Shown one piece after another: positions 21,977 through 34,115 of a DNA stretch of 64,000 nt. The position numbers were made by a program, and so were the translations under genes. Location of the stretch: the NCBI RefSeq assembly GCF_945859705.1, contig NC_079136.1:53334094-53398093 (forward strand). Reading direction: 5' to 3'. The notes under the pieces were generated by a model, which worked only from the letters and a program-made list of their open reading frames with translations, did no database searches and was not told the DNA's origin. The stretch's first letter is position 1; the number at the start of each line of letters is the position of its first letter. The stretch is from Episyrphus balteatus (lineage: Eukaryota > Arthropoda > Insecta > Diptera > Syrphidae).

Positions 21977-22015
21977 AGTTGTTTTAGTTTTAGTTTTAGT
22001 TTTAGTTTTAGTTTT
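21977..22015. repeat. (TTTTAG)n microsatellite
   Basis: About six tandem copies of TTTTAG. Confidence 0.9.
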
Positions 22016-25000
22016 AGAGATTCAGCTTGGTAAAGAAAATTGTTTTTTTCAGACTTTTTTGCAAAAAGTCCCTTTTTACAGGTTTAATTTCAAAAAATTA
22101 AAAAAACCAACATTTTTACATATTCACAAATAAGCGTACACTTATATGTAATAATTTATCTATGGAAAAAAAATTTTTTTTTGCGTTTTTGAAAAAAAAA
22201 AAAAAAGAGTTTTAGTGCACAGAAAGCTTGTAAAGTTAGTTTTTTAATATAGCAATTTATATTAAGTTAGTTAAATTGATTTTGGTTGTATTCCAAGAGT
22301 ACCCAAATGTAAAATATAGTATTTTTCTGAGCCCTTAGGCATTTATGCAAAAATACTCAATTTTTGCATTATTTCATAAAACACGTTTTACAAACTTTCT
22401 CTGTAGTGAAAATCAATTTTTTTCTTCAATTATTTACATCATACAACAATTTATTATGTACAATCTCGACGTTGATTTTTTTTATTTCCGAAGCAAATCC
22501 AAAAAAAATTTTTGAGCGACACTTATATGACAAATTTCAATTTAAACTCACTAAAATCCAAGTTTTTAAAAATTGAAAAAAGTAACTACCTAAATTTTTA
22601 TTTTGACATTGACTGAGTAATCGTGTTTGAGTCCGAAAACACCGAACCAGACCTAAAAATTCGATATAAGGATCCTATAAACCTATTACTTTTCTATTTG
22701 AGTTTATTCTTCACCTGTTGTTTCACTACAGTTTTGTCGAAATTTCCTATAGCTCAAAATAGAAAACCATATTGTCCTAATGATTTATTACTTTTTTAAA
22801 GCAACAGAGTCGAGACTTTTGTTATGTGTGTATATAATGTTTATATAATAATTTATCTGTCTACTAAAATAAGTTTTTTTTTTTATATCAGTTTCATTGA
22901 TAATTCAATTCCGAATTGGAATAATCCTAAGCTCTGTCCAAACAACCGAATAACTAAATTATCTTTAAAACAATAAATTATCACTTATTCCAACAACTTA
23001 TGAATACATTCACAGAAAATGTGAAAAAAAGCACAGTGAATACCATAATATTCACACAAAAATGCATATAAATAAACAAACACTCAACAAATTACAACTC
23101 ACAGCATCATCAGTATCAGCATCACCATCATCATCATCAGAACGAACACATCTTTAATAGATCGTAAACAGTCAAAACGAGAACTCACTGAATACATACC
23201 ACCAACAAAACCAACACTCCAAAGGACATATAAAAAGAAGTCATCATCAAGGACCAAAATGAGAAAAAAAAAAAAGAATAAACAGAAAAACTAAGAAACA
23301 TTTCATAAACCCTGAGACAGAAATGACTCCAAATCCATGGACCAAGATGAAGACTATAATATTCCTATCCTCCTTCTCATTCGTATATTATACCAAAGTT
23401 CTTCCATTATACCCCCACGCGCAGCAGACGGGGTAAATCATGCTCTATTAACAAATTACCAAACGATAAATCAAACCATCCAACAAACACTTAACTTTAT
23501 TTTCAATCATATAAATTTTATTATCGTTTTATTGGATGCGAGAAGAGAGAAAAAAGGAAACAGGAAAGAGAAGGGGGTGGTTGGGATGATGTTTCTGATT
23601 TTTTTGTTACTTTTATTTTTGCAAGTGCGCGCCGGCCGGCTAGTCATAGCAATGGGCCTTGGGGGCCAAAAAGGAATGTCGACTTGGCACTAAACCTTGT
23701 CCCAGAAAAATTTCTTAGAAAGTTACACAAAACTTGAATAAGTTGTCCTCGCCAGGAATAGAGTAAGTTAAGAAAAGAAGGACCTCTTTAGCATGGCTGT
23801 ATACGACAAAATACCGGTGTACGGGTAGAAACATTAAAATGAAAGTCAAACTTCATCTTCGTCAACCGTGGAGACAACAGTGGGGCATATACTTCGGTTT
23901 TTTGGTTAAATGAGCAAATGTATCATGCACATTGAATGTTAAAATAGAATGATTGATCAGACTTGCTTTTACCTTTGAACTTGCTTCAATTTTTAAAGGT
24001 GTTCTTAAATTTTATTTATTTTTTTTTTTAATACTTGCTCTTGGTAGAAAGTAACAGTTTTAATTTTTTTTTTTTTCATTTTCACGAAATTGCAAGTTTG
24101 AAAAACAAAATTTGTTGCTGTTGTTAATTTTGTAGCTATTCTCAGTCATTTTCGAAAATTTTTACCGTTACATTATTAGGTTTCGTATTATTTTAAAAGA
24201 ATCTTGAATAAAAAGAAAACTGATCGAGCTACAAAATCGAGATTTTCACGTTTCATCTGAGTTTAGGTAGGCTTACTTTTGTTCGGACTTTTTTCAACAA
24301 AACCTTCAATATTTTAAAAAGTGTTTGAGGTACAAAATTGAGGTTTGCATCAAAAAAATGTTGTTTTGAAAAATACTACTGGCAAAAAAAATTGGGTTGA
24401 AATTCCATTACAACCCAACTTTACAAATGTTTGAAAATTTTTATATTATGTTAAAAAAAACAATAGTTTTTTAATCGGCCTTAGAATTGTTTTAATTCTT
24501 AATAATTTTAAACGGTTAAATTTTTATAAGAACCTTATTTTTTTTATATAATGTAGTTTTTTTTTTAATATACAAATTTTCAAATATTTTTATAAAAAGA
24601 ATTTGGGATTGCATTTTTGCAAAATTATTATCTGTCTCCTAAAAACATATTTACAAAAAAATTTGTTTTGAAAAAATTTTCTTTTTTCAAAAAAAAAAAA
24701 AAATACAAATATTTTTCATAATTTTTGTATTTAATTTTGTACTTTGGAATATAGTATAAGACTGTTACCTCACTAAATCAAGTCTAGTTATTAAACTATT
24801 TTTAAGGACACTTTTGTAAAAAAATTAGAAAAAAAAAACAATTATTTTCCCAGAAGATAATGAATTTTTATTAAAATTCGTTAGCATTTATTATAGAGTC
24901 CTACCAAATCCCAAATCTAACTGCTACAAGCTCAGTTACCGAAATCTTCGAAGTTTGATAAGAATTAATGAAGAAAGTTGGACAATGTTGAATAAGCTAT

Positions 25001-26303
25001 TGACGTAATTATGACTTCTATTAGTAAATTGCTTTTGAAAAAAAAGCTTTAAAGAAGCGTTATTGAAACTATGAATTGTCATAGTCTATCACTAAGTTGA
25101 TCAAAACCTTTATTTTAAGCTATCCGATTCAACAAAAGTTCAAAAGTCAAAACTATGGTAACAATTTCGGATCGTGTTGGAAACTTTCACTTTATTTAAA
25201 ATTATTTATGGAAAACCTATGACCTGATCCTTTCATTTCACTGAACTCCTGCTTCTTAAGATATTTTTTATTATTTTACGTAAAAATGTTCCACTATACA
25301 TTAGAGAGGTGGCATTACTATCCTTCAAAATATATACCCATTCCTCCCCAAAGCCACAGTAACAGAAACAACAAAAAAGAAAAAAAGAAATAATGTTAAA
25401 GAAAAAAAAAAAATAGTGGTAAAAGTCCTTAGGAATAATTTTTATTGCTCGTTCGTCTTGTGCATCACCAAAGTGAGCCTTAGAAATGAAGAAGAGCCCG
25501 GTAGCCATATATACAAAAGCACCAAAGCTACCACCATCACTACTATATTCCCTTCTAGAGATTTGTGCCCATGCTAAACGAGCATTCACAGACAAAGTAC
25601 GAAAAAGAAAACAAAATATAAATACACTTTGCAATGGAATGACTACTATAAGGGACGATGAAGAACCAAGACGACGAAGACCACCACCACCAGATCTAGC
25701 TGCTGCTACCATATCAGCAGTAGGAACAACAAACCGAAGGAGGAGCAGGAGCAGAAGCATGAGCTATATGACGATGAGGAGGGGGGGACGTAATCGTTAC
25801 ATAAAAATTTTATGAGATTCGATAAAAACATGGCAACAACCTGTTGTCTGTCTGGATATGCCTCATACTCTTTTTATTTTCAGCTCATGGGTTAAGGACA
25901 AAATATATACGTTTTCTCGCATATATGAGTACGTCCCGTTCCGTCCGTGCCGTATATGTATAAAAACTGAATCAGGTCCTTAGTCCGGTGATATGTTGCA
26001 ATTCATTCAGTTTATGTACTTTTTTTTCCATTCATTTTATTTTTAAATAAAAATGTGTTTGGCTGGCGCGTAAAAAAAATTAAATGGACTATATCTTTTT
26101 GTGGGAGGGTCCTTTTAAGTCTTCTTCTTGTACTTCTTCAGGTGAGAATAGAGATATGTTTGTGAATTTTTTTTATATTCAGTCGTAATTTATATTAGCT
26201 GGAAAGTAGGTAATTGATATGAAATTGTACGTGTGTGGCTTGTGTCATAAGGACTCGGGAGGTGTTCAAAGATGACAGATGTTAGGAAGGACTCAGATTC
26301 AAT

Positions 26304-26311
26304 CTGTGAAC
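26304..26311. repeat. Target-site duplication, left copy (CTGTGAAC)
   Basis: Eight bases identical to 27625-27632. Confidence 0.92.
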
Positions 26312-27624
26312 TAGAGCCTACGATTTTGTTCGTGTATTTAATTACACGTGTACCCGATACACATGTACACGTGTATCTAAAAAACGTTTACACGTGTATT
26401 TTATTTACACGTGTATTTATTAAATACACGTGTATTTATATTTACACGTGTAAATACGAAACAAAATGATTTTTTTGCTTTTTGGGGGTAAAATAAAAGT
26501 TTTTAAAACTAAACAACTGAAGATTATTGTGCAAATAAATAGTTCGAATTGGAAAAATAGTTTTTGAACTTTTTGAAGACCTTATAAATAATTTATTCAA
26601 AAATTAAAAATAATGATGTGCCTTTTCATTAAAAAAAGCTAATAAATTTTTCCAAGATATATTTGCATATTGCCTACTGTGTCTTTCTCAGAAGAAAGTG
26701 TACCAACTGTTACATGTTTTTTTTTTTTGTTAATCACCGTTTATTTGAAGATCATATGGTTTACTAAGTTCATAGTGAAAGTGTAAAAGGTGTTTTATAA
26801 ATAAAGCGACAAACTCAATCAAAATAAATTTTAAAATAAAATTAAAATATGAAGCCAAGGAGTTGGGTATGGGTATGGCAATATGCCCACCGAGAAGGGA
26901 CAAATGCCTACTGTGACTTATGTAGTTCACAACAATACAACCGTTTTTCTTGTCCCGGTGGAACAACCGGAGCCATTGGACGGCATTTAAAGGGACTCCA
27001 TGGAGTCAATTTAATTATTTTATATGTTTTGTTGCTTGGTAATCTAATCTAATCTGCTTTATTTTTTTACTTTTTAGTCGTATAATATTTGAAAGAAGAT
27101 GATAATTTGCTTGGGTGGTATGAGCTCCCAAAGCCCCTCTCTTGCAATTTACCTACAAAAGCTTTTGCGATATTTAGAATGGGATAAAATAGATTTGGGG
27201 TGTTTCAACCCCCCAATGCCCCTCCCCTGAGTTCGGACCCCAAAATATTGCGTTGCAATCCAAACTTCATATGTGTACAAAGTTCAGTTCGATACGATAA
27301 TGGGAATCGGGTCAAAATTTTTTTCCAAGATTTATATGGCTAGGGTTGAATAAGAATTTCCAATTAAATTTTCCGTGTAATTTCAATGTGTAAATCTAGC
27401 CAATAACCGCAAAAACCTGAACAATATCCTTTTCATTCAATATAATACATATTTTAGGAAATCGCCACCAAATCTACCTGTTCGAACGCTATTTACACGT
27501 GTAAATATAAATACACGTGTAAATATAAATACACGTGTATTTACAAATACACGTGCTTCGGCACGAATTATTTAAATACACGTGTAGCACGTGTACCTTA
27601 ATACACGTGCAATAGTAGGCTCTA
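26312..27624 (+). mobile_element. hAT-like transposon copy 1 with ACACGTGT subterminal arrays and BED finger remnant
   Basis: The termini are TAGAGCCTAC and GTAGGCTCTA. The perfect 8-bp duplication CTGTGAAC is at 26304-26311 and 27625-27632. The left end carries about seven ACACGTGT-type palindromes within 130 bp; the right end carries a matching set (27490-27610). The interior encodes a BED zinc finger typical of the N-terminus of hAT transposases but no catalytic domain, so the element is non-autonomous. This copy is about 120 bp longer than copy 2: it keeps a segment at about 27055-27170 that includes a TTTACTTTTTAG splice-acceptor-like site. Confidence 0.93.
26849..27052 (+). pseudogene. 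hAT transposase remnant: BED zinc-finger exon, copy 1
   Basis: The 67-codon frame starts MKPRSWVW and contains C-D-L-C, then a glycine/threonine-rich link and H-L-K-G-L-H, i.e. C-x2-C ... H-x4-H. A tryptophan/aromatic residue sits upstream, as in BED fingers. BED fingers bind DNA and are common at the start of hAT transposases. The frame runs into AATCTAATCTAATC and stops. A splice donor near the stop (GGTAATC) and the acceptor at about 27078 suggest it was exon 1 of an intron-containing transposase. A 6-bp duplication (SWVWVW versus SWVW) separates it from copy 2. The DDE/RNase H part is absent. Confidence 0.75.
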
Positions 27625-27632
27625 CTGTGAAC
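27625..27632. repeat. Target-site duplication, right copy (CTGTGAAC)
   Basis: Eight bases identical to 26304-26311. Confidence 0.92.
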
Positions 27633-27938
27633 GTAGTTTGAAGAGAGGTGCCATCGTTCATGGTGGTCTATTTTGAAGTAAATCATGAGTTTCCGCTTGT
27701 TAGTTGCATCATTTTTTAAGTATAACACTTCTTTTTTATGGCATCATGTCCTGGTCAGCTTAGACTTGCCTCCAGTTACTTACGCGAAGTTGGCTGAAGC
27801 AACTTCCACCTTCGTGGCATATGTCACTTTCAGCGTTTAAATGCACCATTAAAAAAAAAAACAAAAATTAAAAACCTTTCCGCTCAAACTGTGAAACTAA
27901 TTTCATTATTTCTGAATACTGAAGCTTCAAAGTTGTAT
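27633..27938. other. 306-bp unique segment between two opposite hAT copies
   Basis: Non-repeated DNA between the two transposons. It would form the loop if the flanking inverted copies paired. No gene is seen. Confidence 0.6.
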
Positions 27939-27946
27939 ATACCTAC
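27939..27946. repeat. Target-site duplication, left copy (ATACCTAC)
   Basis: Eight bases identical to 29140-29147. Confidence 0.92.
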
Positions 27947-29139
27947 TAGAGCCTACTATTGCACGTGTATTAAGGTACACGTGCTACACGTGTATTTAAA
28001 TAATTCGTGCCGAAGCACGTGTATTTGTAAATACACGTGTATTTATATTTACACGTGTATTTATATTTACACGTGTAAATAGCGTTCGAACAGGTAGATT
28101 TGGTGGCGATTTCCTAAAATATGTATTATATTGAATGAAAAGGATATTGTTCAGGTTTTTGCGGTTATTGGCTAGATTTACACATTGAAATTACACGGAA
28201 AATTTAATTGGAAATTCTTATTCAACCCTAGCCATATAAATCTTGGAAAAAAATTTTGACCCGATTCCCATTATCGTATCGAACTGAACTTTGTACACAT
28301 ATGAAGTTTGGATTGCAACGCAATATTTTGGGGTCCGAACTCAGGGGAGGGGCATTGGGGGGTTGAAACACCCCAAATCTATTTTATCCCATTCTAAATG
28401 TAGATTAGATTAGATTACCAAGCAACAAAACATATAAAATAATTAAATTGACTCCATGGAGTCCCTTTAAATGCCGTCCAAGGGCTCCGGTTGTTCCACC
28501 GGGACAAGAAAAACGGTTGTATTGTTGTGAACTACATAAGTCACAGTAGGCATTTGTCCCTTCTCGGTGGGCATATTGCCATACCCAACTCCTTGGCTTC
28601 ATATTTTAATTTTATTTTAAAATTTATTTTGATTGAGTTTGTCGCTTTATTTATAAAACACCTTTTACACTTTCACTATGAACTTAGTAAACCATATGAT
28701 CTTCAAATAAACGGTGATTAACAAAAAAAAAAAACATGTAACAGTTGGTACACTTTCTTCTGAGAAAGACACAGTAGGCAATATGCAAATATATCTTGGA
28801 AAAATTTATTAGCTTTTTTTAATGAAAAGGCACATCATTATTTTTAATTTTTGAATAAATTATTTATAAGGTCTTCAAAAAGATCAAAAACTATTTTTCC
28901 AATTCGAACTATTTATTTGCACAATAATCTTCAGTTGTTTAGTTTTAAAAACTTTTATTTTACCCCCAAAAAGCAAAAAAATCATTTTGTTTCGTATTTA
29001 CACGTGTAAATATAAATACACGTGTATTTAATAAATACACGTGTAAATAAAATACACGTGTAAACGTTTTTTAGATACACGTGTACATGTGTATCGGGTA
29101 CACGTGTAATTAAATACACGAACAAAATCGTAGGCTCTA
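27947..29139 (-). mobile_element. hAT-like transposon copy 2, inverted relative to copy 1
   Basis: Termini are the same as in copy 1 (TAGAGCCTAC ... GTAGGCTCTA), with a different perfect 8-bp duplication, ATACCTAC, at 27939-27946 and 29140-29147. It is near-identical to copy 1 in reverse orientation apart from a deletion of about 120 bp (the break lies near 28400), which removes the acceptor-like site. The separate target duplications show two independent insertions, not one inverted duplication. Confidence 0.93.
28405..28602 (-). pseudogene. hAT transposase remnant: BED zinc-finger exon, copy 2
   Basis: It is the same 65-67 residue frame as copy 1, with C-x2-C and H-x4-H intact. One replacement next to the finger (GALGRH against GAIGRH) and loss of the extra VW pair separate the copies. 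There is no downstream transposase. The AACTCC..CTTGGCTTC region just after the start is shared, so both copies come from one recent source. Confidence 0.75.
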
Positions 29140-29147
29140 ATACCTAC
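29140..29147. repeat. Target-site duplication, right copy (ATACCTAC)
   Basis: Eight bases identical to 27939-27946. Confidence 0.92.
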
Positions 29148-30799
29148 ACAACTTTTTTGAAAATAAAATTTGTATCTATAAAAAAGATTCAAAATTAACT
29201 TTTGGAAAATAAATATGTAATTTGAAAATGATTCATTGATTTTGCTGCTGCATTTTTATAAATAAAATTTGATATTTATATTTGAAAAAAAAAAAAAAAA
29301 AAAAATACTTTTGTATGTATTATACATACATAAGGGTGGCCTAATTAAATTTATTTCACTATTTAAATTTGTTCTACCGATAACTCTTTTTCGAAACAAA
29401 ATAATGTAAACATAATTTTTTCAGAACTTTTCGATGATTTTAGTGGTTGCGTGCACCCCTTTATTAAAAAAAAAAAACTTAACAAAAAAGTAGGGTCTTT
29501 TAGATTTTAATTTTTTAAAGCTCAACAAATTTTATAATCAAAAAGTTGTTTGAATAAAAAATATTGAGTATGAATAGATCCACTTACATCAATGTTTGCT
29601 TTTTTACGGAACAAAATATTTTTGACTATTTCCCAAGCGAAATTAAAACTATGTAGTACTGTTTTTTGAAAACGTTTGAAATTGTTCTGATCGTATTCCT
29701 CATTAAGTTTTCTATTAAAACCGTGCTTTTAAACAACTGAATTTATCTTAAATTAATAAAAGATAAATAATTTCTAAAAAAGTGCGTATTAAAACAAGTA
29801 AAAGAAAAGTGGGGAGATATTGGTTGTTTGTAGTGGGTTTAAATACAATAATTTTTTACAATGGGAAGAATGGTCTGTCTCCCCTTGTTAAGGTGGGAGG
29901 GGCAAATTTCTAAAAAATAACTTAATGTACAAAAAAAAATAAATTCAAAAACAATAGCAACACTCACAGTAATGAATGATACCTTTTTCGAAAGTCGCAG
30001 ATATTTCGAAAAAAGAAAAAAAAAATTCTGAAAACTGCAGGGTAACTTATTTTGTTTCGTGAAAACCAGTTATCGATAGAGCAAAATAGAATAATGAAAA
30101 AATGATTTTTTAGTCCACCCTTATATATCTACTTACATAAACATTATATTGGTTCGCTTGTACAAAAATATCCCACAAGCACAAAGTCTAAAAGTGATTA
30201 AATTAGTACCTATTGCAAATGCAACTAAAATGTTGACAAAGTTTTACCGACGACGACCGACGGTATGAAAAATGTGGTTAGCTTTGTACGCATAAGATCT
30301 TGTATGTTTTTCAAGTCACGCGAGTCTTAAGTTGTCAAAAATCAAGTTCTGGGGTTTTTTCAAAGGAACCTCGATGAAAATGAAAACCATAATGTTAAAA
30401 CTTCGTAGAAGAGGTAATAAAATATTCAAATACCTAGTTCAATTAGTTTTTTTATTTTTATTTTAATAATGTTTTAATTTTACTGAAGGAAAAACTTAAT
30501 CAATAGGGAACTTTAAGCAAATGCTCTAAATGAAGCCATTTTAGTAAAATGTGCAGGTTTGGTGCAACCAAAATAGTAAAAATTGTCTTCTCTTTTTGGA
30601 TAAAAAAGTTATCAAATATTTACTATTTCAAACCAATATCTTTTTTTACACTAGTCACGATCAGACAAAGCTGCATACTTATTTTAAGAACTGAACAAAA
30701 TTTGCTGTGCAGATACGTGGTTCAGGCAGAAACGGGACGATTTGGTGAATTAAACAAAAAATCATGTGTGCAATTCACACGTGGTAGAAGGGAAACCTT
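29148..30799. other. AT-rich intergenic DNA
   Basis: Homopolymer runs (for example poly-A at about 29286-29306) and unassigned sequence. The open stretch that begins at 30549 runs into the tandem repeat at 30.84-31.4 kb and is not considered a gene. Confidence 0.5.
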
Positions 30800-30840
30800 A
30801 AAAAATCATTTTTCTTGCAAAAAAAAAAAAGAAAAAATCT

Positions 30841-31400
30841 ACCTATTTTTATTCTATCACCTTCAAATCCATGTTTTTTATATGACAACCTATATAAATT
30901 TTATATCATCTGAAAGCTTATTGTCTAAGCTTAAAATATATATATCGATCAGGTCTATAAGACATCTACAAAAAGAGCTAGAATTTTTTGTACTCGATCA
31001 ATTTCCATCAAGAAAAGCGAAAAAACACGTATTTTTATCTTCTCACGCTATTAAATCCATTTTCTTCCCTAACAACCTGTAAAAAATTTTATACCATCTG
31101 AAAGCTTTTTGTCTTAGCTCAAAATATATATATCGGCCAAGTCTATGAGACATCTACAAAAAGAGCTAGAATTTTTTGAACTCGATGAAATTTCATCAAA
31201 AAAAGCAAAAAAAAACATTTATTTTTATGTTCTCATGCTATTAATTCAATTTTTTTGTTTGACAACCTATAAAAACTTTTATACCATGTGAAAGCTTATT
31301 GTTTCACCTTGTATAATGATCTATAAATCTTATTTCAAAGATGTCTACAAGAGAAGTTAGAATTTTTTAAAGTCCACCATGTCGAATTTCCAGACTGAGA
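30841..31400. repeat. Tandem repeat with a unit of about 189 bp, roughly three copies
   Basis: The phrase TTATACCATCTGAAAGCTT recurs at 30901, 31089 and 31279 with minor changes. Each time ACATCTACAAAAAGAGCTAG (or a variant), a TTTTTTGAACTCGAT block and a TCTCACGCTATTAA block follow. Divergence rises toward the last unit. Confidence 0.8.
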
Positions 31401-31720
31401 TTACGGTACTTCCTACACTGGTAGCTGGTCATCGCCAACAGATCTCCACAGGTGTTTTGAGGAATTTTTCAATTTAAGATTGTGTAACTTGTAGAGCACG
31501 TACCGTTATGCGTGATATATCAAATAAAAGGTTATGTTATCAGCATGCGTATTAAAGTTAAATCAAATTTGTATGTGCACTAGATCAAAAGATATAACGT
31601 GTGTTGGTAAAGAACATCTTTTTACCGTTATCTCCGAATTTTGAATATGAAATTAATTGAAATTTTAAACAATTATAATTTATTTAATTACCTATCTACA
31701 GTAATTTCATTCTTCTATCT
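31380..31720 (+). repeat. Dispersed repeat, inverted partner of 11070-11400
   Basis: It continues directly from the 189-bp tandem repeat and matches the minus strand of 11070-11400. The same order (tandem-repeat words next to this block) is partly kept near 11.4-11.57 kb, so both are copies of one larger unknown repeat. Confidence 0.65.
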
Positions 31721-34113
31721 ATTAAAACAAAAAAGTTATAACAAGTTGAAGTCGTGTCGCGTTTTCGTTTCATCTTGTTTCAAATCACTACGATACTAAA
31801 GTTTTCACTTCAAAAAAAATAATTTTTAAATTCGTACTTTTTGCATAGGTACAACTCCAAATCCAAATATGTGTTGTGTAGTCCCATCTGTGCTTGTTTA
31901 TTATATGACCAGTAGCTACACAAAAATTTAAAAAAAAAAAAAAAAATAATGCTAAATCAAAAACCACCAAATGATCTTGGAATTTTGAAATCGAAACTTG
32001 TGCTTCACAACAAGAAGAACCCTCTTTTTCATCACTCAATCCATTAAATAATAAATTAACTGAGTAAAAAAAAACCGAGAGTTCTCCTCTCAGATGCCTT
32101 ACACGTTCGTTACACAGCCATGCCACCGTCACGGTGGCGTATCAAATTTCATGAATCCGACTCGGATGGCGACGTCGTCGTTGACTACGACGACAACATC
32201 GTCGTCGGTCGACGGACAGTAATTAAATTACGCATCACTCATTTTCGCGCATTTTCCACATCGCGGCGTTAATTCTTCATATTTTTTTTTTCAGCCTCCT
32301 CTTTAACCATCATTCCCGGTGTTCCATGTCTCTAAAATCTCCATGTGGCATAAAGATTGAAAAGACTAAACAAAAAAAAAACCAACCAACGAAGCCCCGC
32401 CAGTACACAAAAGAAATCCTAAACAAAAAAAAAAAAAAACGTAAAAAAGTAAAAAATCACTTGCCGTTGCAATTTCAATTGACGCCTGTTGACTCACCGT
32501 GATGTTGGCCCAACCCAAAGCATCATGCCACCATACGGCATTCTCTCTATATAGCTTCCATATCGGCTCGGCACCTGTTGCCGATCCTCCAAAGAGCTAA
32601 CTAACTGACTGTCGGCCGGCCTAACCGCCATTCCTGTCTACCAGCCTACTGAATATTAACAGTGGTCTGGTTCTGTTTTGGAGTTGGAGTTGGTATCTCG
32701 GTGATGTAGCCTGTAGCAGGGAATGGGATCCGTTGAAAAAAAAAAACTTCGTTAAAAACAAGGATGTGACATTTTGTGCGAACCAAGCGAGTGAATTGGA
32801 GTCAATGCGAAAAAAAATGTCGAACAGTGAAAAAACGGTCCATCAAAGCTGTTTGCTCCTGCCACTGCCACTGTGTGTTGGACTTGATGCTACTCCTGGT
32901 CGTGATATTACCCGTTTGTTGTTGGCGAGAGCTAGAGAGTATACTGCGTTTGGAGGAACTTTGGTGCCATAAAGACCACACCAATTAAATGCTGACCTAT
33001 GCGTCGTCGAGTTGATCGGTGGAGGTGCAGATTGGAATGGTTTGAAGAAGAGGTCGGGTTAACGGTTGCTGGGGCCGAAAAGGAGAACAAGGGAGATGAC
33101 GACGGTGTTGGCATGTTGTGTGCGTTGTTAACTCCACACTATACACGACTGTGTGTAGTTCGTCCTTTGACGGGAATATTTTTAGTGATTCACAGGTTGT
33201 TGTTGAAGGAGTGTATGTGGCAAACAAGGACGATACAGAAAAAAAATAAAGAACATATCACAGAAAAAAAAAAAATGGAAAAAAGCTGTCGGTTGTTCTA
33301 TATAACGGGGTTTGGACGCAACAGGACCTGGAGCTTGATGGAGTTGGATGGAGAGTCCCTCTCTATATGCAATTTGCATGGCTTCCTACGGAATTGCACT
33401 TTTATTCACTTTATCGCTGTGGCATGATTTTGTGTGTCCGCTGGTTGGATGAAAAGGAGAACTGATGCTTTTGCCTTTTGTATATGATGATGGTGATGGA
33501 CAGGCGGCGATATGTGTGTTGGCCAACAATGCAGATTAACTGATGTGCATCCTGTTTTTGGCATACCTCAACTCACAGTTGAACAACAACAACAACACGA
33601 ACACACGGGCCGGGCCGGTCGGGAGCATGCATAACTAGACACAGCTGTTGTAGTTTGACATTGACACCCGGGTGATGGCAGTAATTAACATATTTAGACG
33701 GTCAGATCGACATTCTTCGTTGGTGTGCTTTTTTTTTTTTTTTGGCTTTTTTTTCGTGTGTTTTGGTCAAACGGTAACATGTTAATCGGTTGATGTTTGA
33801 AAATCGCCACACACCACGTGTTGATATGCTGACAAAGTGGGAAAAGTACTTTGCGTAAAGTTTTTTTTTTTTGTTGTTTTTGTTTTTATGCTTTGTTTCA
33901 AACTTTTGACATAATAACATCGTTTGGGAGGTAAAATTTTGATGTTTGGTAGGTGAGAAAATTTGACTTAATTTTAAATTATTCATTAAAAGTGTGGATC
34001 ATAATACAATAATAATTTATTGTTGACTGTTGAGAATAAAACAAATTATTTGTCCAGCAATTTTTGGTTTGTTTTACACAAAGTTGAACTAGATTTGGTA
34101 AAATTTCTATCAC
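31721..34113. other. Less AT-rich intergenic DNA with triplet repeats, possible regulatory sequence
   Basis: At 32160-32220 there is a GAC/GTC-rich block, and at 32460-33650 the sequence has higher complexity than its surroundings. Several open frames of 60 to 142 codons overlap on both strands here (the longest at 32999-33427). None has a recognisable domain or splice partners, so none is called. A promoter or enhancer of a neighbouring gene is possible but not shown. Confidence 0.4.
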
Positions 34114-34115
34114 TA

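Larger units (their letters stand above)
20796..26300. other. Intergenic region downstream of DRC7
   Basis: No gene is supported. Features are a (TTTTAG)n run at 21977-22015, CAT/CAG-type triplet DNA near 23100-23140, and a somewhat less AT-rich patch at 23.3-23.7 kb. A GC-richer patch at 25.4-25.8 kb is open on both strands (175 codons minus, 109 plus), but both frames are simple-sequence in character. They start in runs of leucine or arginine codons and show no domain. Confidence 0.45.

Noticed and set aside
23337..23693. 118-codon plus-strand frame
   Set aside because: No domain, composition follows local sequence, not supported by neighbouring exons.
25233..25760. 175-codon minus-strand frame starting with a run of leucines
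   Set aside because: Low-complexity start, phenylalanine-rich poly-A shadow in the middle, no domain, and an overlapping open frame on the other strand. It looks like triplet-rich non-coding DNA.
26312..29139. One single large inverted-repeat element of 2.8 kb
   Set aside because: Each half has its own distinct perfect 8-bp duplication and full termini, so these are two insertions.
30549..31082. 177-codon plus-strand frame
   Set aside because: Its second half is the 189-bp tandem repeat and an A-rich tract. No domain.
32999..33427. 142-codon plus-strand frame
   Set aside because: No recognised motif, lysine-rich section is an A-run, overlapping frames on the opposite strand, no splice partners.
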